Shown here: positions 24,613 to 32,016 of the stretch, piece after piece
How the letters are laid out: every line of letters starts with the position of its first letter
How positions within the stretch are numbered: position 1 is the stretch's first letter
Origin: RGIG3102 sp964525015
Lineage (GTDB): Bacteria; Bacillota; Clostridia; Oscillospirales; Ruminococcaceae
Assembly: GCA_964525015.1 (NCBI GenBank)
Contig: CAZGFY010000021.1
Coordinates: forward strand, 1-34,068
Reading direction: 5' to 3'
Length of the DNA stretch: 34,068 nucleotides
Notes under the pieces: generated by a model
Told to the model about the DNA's origin: nothing
Seen by the model: the letters and a program-made list of their open reading frames with translations, nothing else
Databases searched by the model: none
Position numbers and translations under genes: made by a program

Positions 24613-24694
24613 AATAAAAATCCTTTCTTTTATGTGCATACAAGCTCTTAAATAAACTATTAAACTTTATAAAATGCACACATATATTAATTTA

Positions 24695-24723
24695 AGTTTA
24701 TCATATAAACTATATAATATCAA
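24695..24723 (-). promoter_or_regulatory. Promoter of the duplicated-domain lipoprotein gene
   Basis: On the minus strand TTGATA (24718-24723) and TAAACT (24695-24700) are 17 bp apart; the leader is about 80 bases. Confidence 0.6.
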
Positions 24724-24767
24724 CTCTAATATATATATTAAAAATTAATAAAATATTAACAAAATAA

Positions 24768-24795
24768 AAAAATTGATGCCTAAACATCAATTTTT
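24768..24795. terminator. Terminator of the ABC exporter operon
   Basis: AAAAATTGATG pairs with CATCAATTTTT around CCTAAA, 21 bp after the stop of the second ABC gene. T runs are present on both strands. Confidence 0.85.
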
Positions 24796-24815
24796 TTAAG
24801 TTCACTTATCGCTAT

Positions 24816-26690
24816 TTATCCAACATTTTCAAATTGTGAATTGTAAAGTTCTGCATAAAAGCCATTTTGAGAAAGCAGTTCCTCGTGATTCCCTGTTTCG
24901 ATAACATCGCCATCTTTCATAACTAAGATTAAATCTGAGTTTTTAATTGTTGAAAGTCTGTGCGCTATAACAAATGAAGTTCTGTTTTCCATTAGTTGGT
25001 CCATTGCTTTTTGGATTTGAAGTTCTGTTCTTGTATCGATTGAGGATGTTGCTTCATCTAATATTAGCATTGGCTTATCAGCAATCATTGCTCTTGCAAT
25101 TGTAATTTGTTGTTTTTGTCCTTGTGAAAGCTCTAATTTATCATTTAAAATAGTGTCGTACCCATGCTCTAATGTTTTAACAAAGTGATGAAGTCCAACA
25201 GCTTTTGTTGCTCTTTTTAAATCTTCTTCTGAAACATTTTCAGTTGCATAAATTAAATTTTCACGAAGTGTGCCATCAAACACCCAAGTGTCTTGAAGTA
25301 CCATACTGAATTTTGAGTGAACTTCTTCTCTTGTAACATCTTTAATTGAAGTTCCATCGATTAATATATCACCTGAATTAATTTCATAAAATCTCATTAA
25401 TAGATTAACCATTGTTGTTTTGCCTGCACCAGTAGGACCAACAATTGCAATTTTTTGTCCATTTTTTGCTTTTGCACTAAAGTTTTTAATGATAACTTTA
25501 TCTTCATCATATCCAAATTTAACATTTTTAAATTCAACATCACCTTTTGCATTTTCAAGCGTTTTTGTTTTAGCTATTTCATCGCTCATTTCTTTTTCTT
25601 CTAAAAATTCAAAAACCCTTTCAGCAGCAGCTGTTCCTGATTGTAAATTTTGCATAGCCTGTGCAATTTGACCAAGTGGTTGAGTGAATAATCTAATATA
25701 AATCATAAACCCAACTATAACGCCGAATGTTATATGTCCATTTAATGCAAGCAATGCACCAACTATACACACACTAACATATCCAAAGTTTCCAATAAAA
25801 GTCATCATTGGCATCATAAGCCCTGATAAAGCTTGTGCTTTAAAAGCACTATCTCTTAATTCATTATTAATATCATCAAATATTTTAATTGCCTTTTCTT
25901 CGCCATTATATACTTTAACAACTGTGTGCCCTGCATACATTTCTTCGATATGACCATTTATCTGTCCTAGATGTTTTTGCTGATTTTTAAAGTATTTTTG
26001 AGAAGTTTTCATAACCACCATCATAAATACAAAGCCTAAAAAAGTTGAGAGAATAGCTGTAATTGTTAGCGTTACATTAGTTAAAAACATCATTACAACT
26101 GAGCCAATTAATAAAGTTATAGCTGAGATAAATGTTCCAACTGATTGTGATAACGCTCTTCCGATTGTATCAACATCGTTTGTAACTCTTGAAAGCACAT
26201 CACCTTTTGAATTTTTAGAAAAATAGCTCATCGGTAATTTATTTATTTTTTCTGATATGTCTGTTCTAAGTGTCTTTGCAGTAGTTTGCATAACTGTTGA
26301 AATAATAACCCCTTGTGAAGTTGAAAGAATGTAGCTTAATCCGTATACACTAGCTAAGAATACACCAATTGATGTTATTGCCTCCATATCAATTCCGCCA
26401 GCCCCAGTCATTGAAGCTTGCAGGCCTTTTGTTATTTCATCTGTTAACTGAGATAGATTATCCGGCCCCATAAGAGTTAAAATAGAGCCACCCATAGCAC
26501 AAATAATAGCAAAAATCATCACTGCACGTTTTTCTTTAATATATGCAACTAATTTTTTTACAACAGCTTTCATGTCTTTTGCTTTTTCGCCGCCACCCAT
26601 TCTTCCGCCAGGCCCACCACCTGGACCTCCTGGGCCTCTTCTTTGGTTTTGTTTATCATTAGAGCCTAATTCATATTCATTTTTAGCCAT
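24816..26690 (-). CDS. ABC exporter half-transporter, catalytically complete subunit
   Basis: A 624-residue fused membrane/ATPase half-transporter. It starts with a 40-residue glycine-rich stretch (GPGGPGGGPGGRMGGG, residues 19-34), then six helices from about 55 to 330, then the ATPase domain. Walker A is GPTGAGKTT at about 418-426, the signature reads LSQGQ in place of LSGGQ, and Walker B is LILDEATSSID with the catalytic Glu intact. The start codon overlaps the upstream ABC gene by 8 bases. With that gene it should form a heterodimer of the BmrCD/TM287-288 type, exporting drugs or peptides; the substrate is not readable. The odd LSQGQ signature pairs with the partner's defective Walker B to form one degenerate ATP site. 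Confidence 0.93.
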   Translation of the reverse strand: MAKNEYELGSNDKQNQRRGPGGPGGGPGGRMGGGEKAKDMKAVVKKLVAYIKEKRAVMIFAIICAMGGSILTLMGPDNLSQLTDEITKGLQASMTGAGGIDMEAITSIGVFLASVYGLSYILSTSQGVIISTVMQTTAKTLRTDISEKINKLPMSYFSKNSKGDVLSRVTNDVDTIGRALSQSVGTFISAITLLIGSVVMMFLTNVTLTITAILSTFLGFVFMMVVMKTSQKYFKNQQKHLGQINGHIEEMYAGHTVVKVYNGEEKAIKIFDDINNELRDSAFKAQALSGLMMPMMTFIGNFGYVSVCIVGALLALNGHITFGVIVGFMIYIRLFTQPLGQIAQAMQNLQSGTAAAERVFEFLEEKEMSDEIAKTKTLENAKGDVEFKNVKFGYDEDKVIIKNFSAKAKNGQKIAIVGPTGAGKTTMVNLLMRFYEINSGDILIDGTSIKDVTREEVHSKFSMVLQDTWVFDGTLRENLIYATENVSEEDLKRATKAVGLHHFVKTLEHGYDTILNDKLELSQGQKQQITIARAMIADKPMLILDEATSSIDTRTELQIQKAMDQLMENRTSFVIAHRLSTIKNSDLILVMKDGDVIETGNHEELLSQNGFYAELYNSQFENVG

Positions 26691-28446
26691 TTTTTAGTTC
26701 CTCCTCTGAAAGTTGTGATAAAGCAATTTGCTTATAAACATCGCATGATTCAAGCAATTCCCTGTGTTTTCCTATTCCTGCAATCTCGCCGTCTTCTAAA
26801 ACGATGATTTTATCAGCGTCTTTAATTGTGCCTATTCTTTGGCCAACAATTAGCATTGTTGAATCGCCACATTCTTCATTTAATGTTTCTCTTAATTTTC
26901 TATCTGTTTTATAGTCTAGCGCACTAAAAGAGTCATCAAATATGAATATTTCAGGATTTCTATATATTGCCCTTGCAATTGAAATTCTTTGTTTTTGTCC
27001 ACCTGAGAAGTTTCTTCCTCCTTGCGCCACATAGCTCTCATATTTATTATCTAAATTCGTTACGAATTCTGACGCTTGTGCAATATCAATTGAATCTGCT
27101 AAATCTTCCTTATCTTTTGCAAATCTATCGCTATCGCCAAACACGATATTTGATTGAATTGTTCCCGTGAATAAAACTGAACGCTGTGAAACATATCCAA
27201 TTAATCCATTTAAGGCATTTTTTGTGTATTCTTTAACATTTACACCATTAACTAGCACTTCCCCCTCTGTCACATCGTAAAAACGAGGGACTAGATTAAT
27301 AATCGTACTTTTACCACAACCAGTTGAACCAATAAAGGCAACTGTTTCGCCCTGTTTTGCAGTAAAACTAATATTTTTTAATACATAATCCTCTGCCTCT
27401 GGGTATTTAAAGCTAACATTTCTAAATTCAATTTCACCTTTTAAATCTTCTGTGCCTTCTTGTTTTTTGCCTTCAACTACTGTATCTTTAGTGTCTAGAA
27501 CTTCGTTTATACGTCTTGCAGAAACGCTCGCCCTTGGAAGAAGCATAAAAACCATTACAAGCATCATAAACGACATAATAACCTGCATTGCATAAGAAGA
27601 GAAAACTACCATATCTGAAAACAGCGTTAGTTTATCCATTCCAACTGCTTCATTTATAAGTGAAGCACCAACTAAATAAACAGCTAAAACTAAGCCACTG
27701 CTAACTAGTTGTATGCTTGGCATTAAAAAAGACATTGTTCTTGAAGTGAAAACATTAACTTTTGTTAAATCATTGTTTGCTTCTTCAAATTTTCCCTCTT
27801 GATATTTTTCTGCATTATACGCTCTTACAACGTTAATCCCATCAAGGCTTTCTTTTGCAACTCTGTTGATATTATCAGTTAGAGTTTGCAGAATTTTAAA
27901 TCTTGGAATTGCAAGTGATAAACAGACTGAAACAATAGCTAGTAAAACAACTAAAGCAATCCCAGTAACAATTGTCCAAGATGCATTTTTATTTGCTATC
28001 TTTGTAAGTGCCCAAACAGCAGTTATTGGTGCTTTAATTAGCATTTGCAGACCCATAACAATAAACATTTGAACCTGTGTTATATCATTTGTTGTACGAG
28101 TGATTAAACTAGCAGTTGAAAAAGAGTTCACTTCTTTCATTGAAAACTGCATAACTCTTGTAAACATTTTACTTCTTGTGATAAAGGAGAAATTAGCTGC
28201 TATTTTCGCTGATATAACAGCAACTGTTACAGATAAAATTAAGCTTCCCACTGCACAAAGTAGCATACTAAATCCAGCAGCGTAAATATCACTCATCTCA
28301 CTGCCTTCAGTTTGCACAAGCATTGTTATCTCAGACATATAGTCTGGCAGGCTTAAATCAAGTGATACCTGCATACATATTAAGGCAATCGCCACTAACA
28401 CTAAAAAGAAATCTTTAGTTGTTAGATTTTTAAATAATTTAAACAT
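26683..28446 (-). CDS. ABC exporter half-transporter, degenerate-site subunit
   Basis: A 587-residue half-transporter with six helices (about 15-310) and an ATPase domain. Walker A is GSTGCGKST at about 373-381, the signature FSGGQ is standard, and Walker B reads IFIFDDSFSALD near residue 500, where the second acidic residue after the Walker B Asp is Asp in place of the catalytic Glu. This is the usual state of one partner in heterodimeric exporters such as BmrC. It overlaps MarR upstream and its partner downstream by 8 bases each, so the three genes form one tightly coupled unit. The regulator and the pair predict an inducible multidrug exporter. Confidence 0.93.
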   Translation of the reverse strand: MFKLFKNLTTKDFFLVLVAIALICMQVSLDLSLPDYMSEITMLVQTEGSEMSDIYAAGFSMLLCAVGSLILSVTVAVISAKIAANFSFITRSKMFTRVMQFSMKEVNSFSTASLITRTTNDITQVQMFIVMGLQMLIKAPITAVWALTKIANKNASWTIVTGIALVVLLAIVSVCLSLAIPRFKILQTLTDNINRVAKESLDGINVVRAYNAEKYQEGKFEEANNDLTKVNVFTSRTMSFLMPSIQLVSSGLVLAVYLVGASLINEAVGMDKLTLFSDMVVFSSYAMQVIMSFMMLVMVFMLLPRASVSARRINEVLDTKDTVVEGKKQEGTEDLKGEIEFRNVSFKYPEAEDYVLKNISFTAKQGETVAFIGSTGCGKSTIINLVPRFYDVTEGEVLVNGVNVKEYTKNALNGLIGYVSQRSVLFTGTIQSNIVFGDSDRFAKDKEDLADSIDIAQASEFVTNLDNKYESYVAQGGRNFSGGQKQRISIARAIYRNPEIFIFDDSFSALDYKTDRKLRETLNEECGDSTMLIVGQRIGTIKDADKIIVLEDGEIAGIGKHRELLESCDVYKQIALSQLSEEELKNG

Positions 28447-28888
28447 TCAGTTCCTCCATCTGTGTTGGTCTATTTTGGTATAGTATTTCACTAACTTTAT
28501 TTAGCCCCTCAACCAATTTTTTTATTTCATCTATTCCCATTTCATCCAAAACTTTTTCCATAGCATTAAACATTTCACTTTTAATATTTTGCGAAATATC
28601 TAAGCCTTTTTCGCTAAGTTTTATCGTAACGGCTCTAGCGTCGACTTTAGAATGTGTTTTAATAATTAATTCTTTACTCTCTAGCTTCTTTAATAAAACA
28701 GTCATTCTTGCTGTGCTCAATTTTAAAGATTTACTAATATCAATTGATTTGGCTTCGCCTTTTTCACTAAGATACATTAAAACAGCCATAGCGCCAACTT
28801 TATGCTTACTAACATCTTCAATCCCTTTTCTATGACGGTGTGAAAAAAACAAATCTAAAGCTTCATATACATCCTCTTTTGTTGCCAT
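28439..28888 (-). CDS. MarR-family transcriptional regulator
   Basis: A 149-residue winged-helix protein of MarR length and pattern. The N-terminal helix begins EALDLFFSHRHRK; a recognition helix region KSIDISKSLKLSTARMTVLLKKLESKELI lies at about 63-91, and the wing (KTHSKVDARAVTIKLSEKG) follows it, ending in a long dimerisation helix. No Cys residues suitable for thiol sensing. It is the first gene of the exporter operon and lies 145 bases downstream of a promoter with four palindromes, which are the likely binding sites, so it should repress itself and the exporter until a ligand binds. Confidence 0.92.
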   Translation of the reverse strand: MATKEDVYEALDLFFSHRHRKGIEDVSKHKVGAMAVLMYLSEKGEAKSIDISKSLKLSTARMTVLLKKLESKELIIKTHSKVDARAVTIKLSEKGLDISQNIKSEMFNAMEKVLDEMGIDEIKKLVEGLNKVSEILYQNRPTQMEELNV

Positions 28889-28994
28889 AAGTTTGAATCC
28901 CTCTATTTGATTTTACTAAAAATCTTCTGCCTTTCCTTTTATTTTAGCTAAATAATAATTATTACATCCATTTTACATAATATAAAACTATTAC

Positions 28995-29063
28995 TAACTA
29001 GGTTAATTACTAACTGGGTTAATTACTAACTTAGTTAGCATTTTAACATAGCTAACTAGGTTA
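28995..29063. promoter_or_regulatory. Four-copy MarR operator array
   Basis: Palindromes of the form TAAC-NNN-GTTA lie at 28995-29005 (TAACTAGGTTA), 29011-29021 (TAACTGGGTTA), 29027-29037 (TAACTTAGTTA) and 29053-29063 (TAACTAGGTTA). The first three are exactly 16 bp apart, in tandem units that begin ATTAC. The fourth sits between the -35 and -10, and the third just downstream of the -10. Confidence 0.8.
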
Positions 29064-29068
29064 GTCAA
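29040..29068 (-). promoter_or_regulatory. Promoter of the marR-ABC operon
   Basis: On the minus strand TTGACT (29063-29068) and TAAAAT (29040-29045) are 17 bp apart. Operator copy 4 fills the spacer, so binding would directly block polymerase. Confidence 0.85.
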
Positions 29069-29093
29069 GTGTTTTTTCAATTTTTTCACAATT

Positions 29094-29142
29094 AAAAATA
29101 GGCTTTGATATTATTATATTTTTAATACCAAAACCTATTTTT
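29094..29142 (-). terminator. Terminator of the cad operon
   Basis: AAATAGG and CCTATTT form the base of an imperfect stem, with TTTG/CAAA above and a large loop, directly after the stop of the ATPase gene. Minus-strand RNA ends in a T-rich run. Confidence 0.65.
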
Positions 29143-29143
29143 T

Positions 29144-30991
29144 TTATTCTTTATATTTATAGCTTATTATTCTCATTGCATTTAATATCGCTAAAACTGC
29201 AACGCCAACATCGGCAAATATAGCTTCTAAAAGACTCGACATTCCCCCTGCTGATAATATTAAAACTGCCGCTTTTATAATAAATGCAAGTGCAATATTT
29301 TGTTTTACAATCTGCATTGTTTTTTTAGAAATATCAAGAGCCGTTACAGTTTTTGAGATATCATCATTTAATATAACTATATCAGCCGCTTCAATAGCCG
29401 CTGAAGAGCCAAGCGCTCCCATAGCTATTCCTATATCAGCCCTTGCTAAAACTGGGGCATCGTTTATACCATCGCCAACATAAACTATCTTTCTTTTTTC
29501 ATCCAGTAGTTTTATTTCTTTTTCAAAAAGTTCAACCTTTTGATTTGGTAAAAGTTCAAAATGAGTGCAGTCTATTCCTATATTAGCTGCTATTTTTTCT
29601 GCTACTTCTTGTTTATCTCCTGTTAGCATAACAGTTCTTTTAATTGAGCGAGATTTAAGATTTTGAATAGTTTTGCCTGCGTTTTCTTTTATTTCATCTT
29701 CTATAACTATATATCCTAAAAATTCATTATCTTTTGCTATATATAAAATACTTCCTGTTTCATTATTATTAAAAACTTTTAAACCTTGCGCCTGCATTAG
29801 TTTTTCATTTCCAACATAGATTTTTTCATTATTAATTACAGCAACAACGCCATTGCCTGCTATTTCCTTAACATCTGCTATTAAATTTTTATCTATCTCA
29901 TTATTATATTCTCTAACAACTGCCTTTGCTATTGGATGATTTGAATAACTTTCTGCATAGGCTGTTATTTTTAATAGTTCTTCACTTTTAATATTCACAG
30001 GCACTATTTTAGAAATTTTAAATTCGCCTTTTGTGAGCGTTCCTGTTTTATCAAAAACAAAGGTATCTACTTTTGATAGGCTTTCAATATAATTACTCCC
30101 TTTAATAAGTATTCCATTTTTTGAAGCTGCACCAATTCCCCCAAAAAAACCTAGTGGAATTGAGATAACCAAAGCACAAGGACAGGAAACAACTAAAAAT
30201 GATAATGCCCTATAAATCCACTCCTGCCAATCTCCAGCAAAAACAAGTGGTGGGATTATAGCTAATAAAAAGGCAAGTACAACCACAACTGGAGTATAAT
30301 ATCTTGCAAATTTAGTTATGAATTTTTCAGACGGCGATTTTCTAGAGCTTGCATTTTCCACTAAATCTAAAATTTTCGCAACCATTGATTCATTGTATTC
30401 ACTTGTTGTTTTAATAGTTAGAACACCATTTAAATTAATGCACCCAGATAAAACTTCTTCTCCCAAAAACACATCAACTGGAATAGCCTCGCCTGTGAGT
30501 GCCTTTGTGTCAATACTGCTAAATCCATCGATAACCACTCCGTCTAAAGGGATTTTTTCCCCAGGTCTTACTATTATTGTTTCCCCTTTTAAAACTTCGC
30601 TTGGTGATACCACAATTTCTTTATCTTCTCTTTTAACTGTTGCAGTATTTGGCATAATATCCATTAACTCAGCTATGGATTTTCTAGATTTATTAACAGC
30701 ATAGCTTTGAAAGGCTTCTCCGATTTGGAAAAACAGCATAACCACAACTGCCTCAAAATATTCACCAATAATAAAAGCTCCAATTGTTGCAATACTCATT
30801 AAAAAGTTTTCATCGAATAAATTGCCATTTAAAATATTTGAAATTGCATCTTTTAAAACATCGCCACCTATAATTAAATATCCTATAATTATTAAAGCTA
30901 AGTTAATAGGAAATGAAAATCCACCCCATAAGCCAAAAGATGCAAACAAACTGCCTAATACTATCTTTTTTATTATTCTTTTTATAGCCAT
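29144..30991 (-). CDS. cadA: P1B-type heavy-metal-exporting ATPase (Cd/Zn/Pb)
   Basis: A 615-residue metal pump with eight helices. Motifs in order: the TGEAIPVDV actuator loop, SCPCAL metal site near residue 268, FDKTGTLT phosphorylation loop with Asp near 313, SNHPIAKAV in the ATP-binding domain, TGDKQEV, and GDGINDAPVL near 505. The CPC metal site plus the CadC-like regulator next door favour Cd, Zn or Pb over copper. Unlike most CadA proteins it has no N-terminal metal-binding (HMA) domain; the HMA domain is encoded by the separate gene just upstream, whose stop codon lies 5 bases before this ATG. It serves as the internal comparison for the degenerate ATPase at 17232-20195. Confidence 0.96.
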   Translation of the reverse strand: MAIKRIIKKIVLGSLFASFGLWGGFSFPINLALIIIGYLIIGGDVLKDAISNILNGNLFDENFLMSIATIGAFIIGEYFEAVVVMLFFQIGEAFQSYAVNKSRKSIAELMDIMPNTATVKREDKEIVVSPSEVLKGETIIVRPGEKIPLDGVVIDGFSSIDTKALTGEAIPVDVFLGEEVLSGCINLNGVLTIKTTSEYNESMVAKILDLVENASSRKSPSEKFITKFARYYTPVVVVLAFLLAIIPPLVFAGDWQEWIYRALSFLVVSCPCALVISIPLGFFGGIGAASKNGILIKGSNYIESLSKVDTFVFDKTGTLTKGEFKISKIVPVNIKSEELLKITAYAESYSNHPIAKAVVREYNNEIDKNLIADVKEIAGNGVVAVINNEKIYVGNEKLMQAQGLKVFNNNETGSILYIAKDNEFLGYIVIEDEIKENAGKTIQNLKSRSIKRTVMLTGDKQEVAEKIAANIGIDCTHFELLPNQKVELFEKEIKLLDEKRKIVYVGDGINDAPVLARADIGIAMGALGSSAAIEAADIVILNDDISKTVTALDISKKTMQIVKQNIALAFIIKAAVLILSAGGMSSLLEAIFADVGVAVLAILNAMRIISYKYKE

Positions 30992-30996
30992 AGTGA

Positions 30997-31215
30997 TTAA
31001 ACACCTTTCATAACTATATTTTTATCAACTTTTTTAACTGCTTTTTCTATTTCTTCTAATAATTCTTGGCTTTCATTTTTTATATCAACCATCATTTTAA
31101 GGGTCATAAAATTAACATTGCAATCTTCCACCCCTTTAATTTTCCCAACATTTCTTTCAACCTTTGCAGCACAATTTGCACAATCAAGTCCTTCTAATTT
31201 TAAAATTTTTGTCAT
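30997..31215 (-). CDS. Free HMA-domain metal-binding protein
   Basis: A 72-residue single ferredoxin-fold HMA domain: KILKLEGLDCANCAAKVER with the metal-binding Cys12 and Cys15, then the typical VNFMTLKMMVDI strand. It matches the N-terminal domain of CadA-like pumps in sequence and length. With 5 bases to the pump gene and AAAGGTG before that ATG, the two proteins are made together. It may pass metal to the pump or act as a cytosolic buffer. Copper chaperones (CopZ, MxCxxC) are related, but the GLDCANC motif and the operon point to Cd/Zn. A stop codon and a spaced ribosome binding site make it a separate gene, not a frameshifted CadA start. Confidence 0.9.
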   Translation of the reverse strand: MTKILKLEGLDCANCAAKVERNVGKIKGVEDCNVNFMTLKMMVDIKNESQELLEEIEKAVKKVDKNIVMKGV

Positions 31216-31238
31216 AATATTTTCTCCTTATTAATATA

Positions 31239-31607
31239 CTATATATGGTTTATATGATTAAACCCTTGCGTTATCACATCTTTAACGTGGCTATCATCTA
31301 AAGAATAAAAAACTGATTTTCCTTCTCTTTTAGATTTAACTAATCTACTAGCTTTTAAAACCCTTAACTGATGAGATATAGCCGAATCGCTCATCTTTAA
31401 AATGCTTGCAATATCACAAACACATAATTCTTTTTTTGAAAGTAGGTGAAGTATTTTAACCCTTGTTGAATCTGAAAACATCTTAAAAAAATCTCCAAGC
31501 TTTTCAAAAACATCCTCGCTCGACATTTCAAGCTGTAAACTATTCATTTCTTCTGAATTTAAATGCAAGCAAAAAACTTCGCATTCACTTTTATTAATTT
31601 CGTTCAC
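31239..31607 (-). CDS. cadC: CadC-like ArsR-family metal-sensing repressor
   Basis: A 122-residue repressor that should release DNA when it binds Cd, Pb or Zn. The N-terminal arm has Cys9 and Cys13 in CEVFC and the DNA-binding helix has ELCVCD with Cys62 and Cys64; these match the four metal-binding Cys of Staphylococcus CadC (CEIFC and ELCVCD). The second site pattern D..H...QGFNHINH near the end matches the C-terminal zinc site. I chose the GTG at 31607 (AAGAGA upstream) because it gives the CadC N-terminus and length; a TTG at 31649 would lie in the operator, so the longer frame is not the gene. First gene of the cadC-HMA-cadA operon. Confidence 0.93.
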   Translation of the reverse strand: MNEINKSECEVFCLHLNSEEMNSLQLEMSSEDVFEKLGDFFKMFSDSTRVKILHLLSKKELCVCDIASILKMSDSAISHQLRVLKASRLVKSKREGKSVFYSLDDSHVKDVITQGFNHINHI

Positions 31608-31638
31608 TATTTTTATCTCTTTCTTTAATATATACAAA

Positions 31639-31660
31639 CAATTGAACAACTGTTCATATG
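31639..31660. promoter_or_regulatory. CadC operator
   Basis: CAATTGAACA and TGTTCATATG flank AC: a 10-2-10 inverted repeat with one mismatch, with the core TGAACA-AC-TGTTCA. TGTTCATA is also repeated directly at 31651-31666. It resembles ArsR/SmtB-type operators and lies over the predicted start of transcription. Confidence 0.85.
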
Positions 31661-31663
31661 TTC

Positions 31664-31692
31664 ATATTACTCCTAATTTTTAAAAAAGTCAA
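31664..31692 (-). promoter_or_regulatory. Promoter of the cadC operon
   Basis: On the minus strand TTGACT (31687-31692) and TAATAT (31664-31669) are 17 bp apart, directly upstream of the CadC operator, so bound repressor would block initiation. Confidence 0.82.
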
Positions 31693-31861
31693 GATTATTT
31701 TAGAAAATTCTGATTAATTTTCTTCTTTTTTCCTATAATTCCTATATATCGCAAACTGTTTGTATGCACAAAAAAACAAGGTGTTTTAAGATTTCCTAAG
31801 CTCGAATAATCTCATTTTCTCACTAGTTTTTGGTTATTATGACAAAAAACAGCGTTTTTTT
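31693..31861. other. Intergenic gap between divergent cadC and yabE-like genes
   Basis: No gene seen. It contains AGAAAATT-CTGATT-AATTTTCT (31702-31723) followed by a T-rich run, and an imperfect stem GTTTTTGGTTAT/ATGACAAAAAAC near 31826-31850. I looked for a ydaO-type c-di-AMP riboswitch here, because such genes often precede cell-wall genes of this kind, and did not see its conserved blocks. Confidence 0.5.
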
Positions 31862-31890
31862 TTGACAGCCAATATTAAAAGTGATATAAT
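31862..31890 (+). promoter_or_regulatory. Perfect consensus promoter of the yabE-like gene
   Basis: TTGACA (31862-31867) and TATAAT (31885-31890) are exact sigma-A consensus hexamers with 17 bp between. The start would be near 31897, leaving a leader of about 120 bases before the ATG at 32017. Confidence 0.92.
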
Positions 31891-32016
31891 GTTACAGTCT
31901 TTTAAAGAATGTTTCAAAACTATCAATATTACAAATTAACTAAATATAGCGAGCATTTTTTTAATAAAAACTCTTCACAGCTCCTATATTTATTTTTGAA
32001 AGGAACAAATATTTGT

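Noticed and set aside
28995..29063. CRISPR-like direct repeats
   Set aside because: Units are 11-16 bp with no unique spacers of 30 bp, and they overlap a promoter, as operators do.
30997..31215. HMA gene as a frameshifted beginning of CadA
   Set aside because: It has its own stop, and the pump gene has its own ribosome binding site (AAAGGTG) and ATG five bases later; nothing suggests a broken fusion.
31691..31861. ydaO-type c-di-AMP riboswitch before the yabE-like gene
   Set aside because: The conserved blocks of that riboswitch are not visible, and the region lies upstream of the strong promoter, so it would not be transcribed with the gene.
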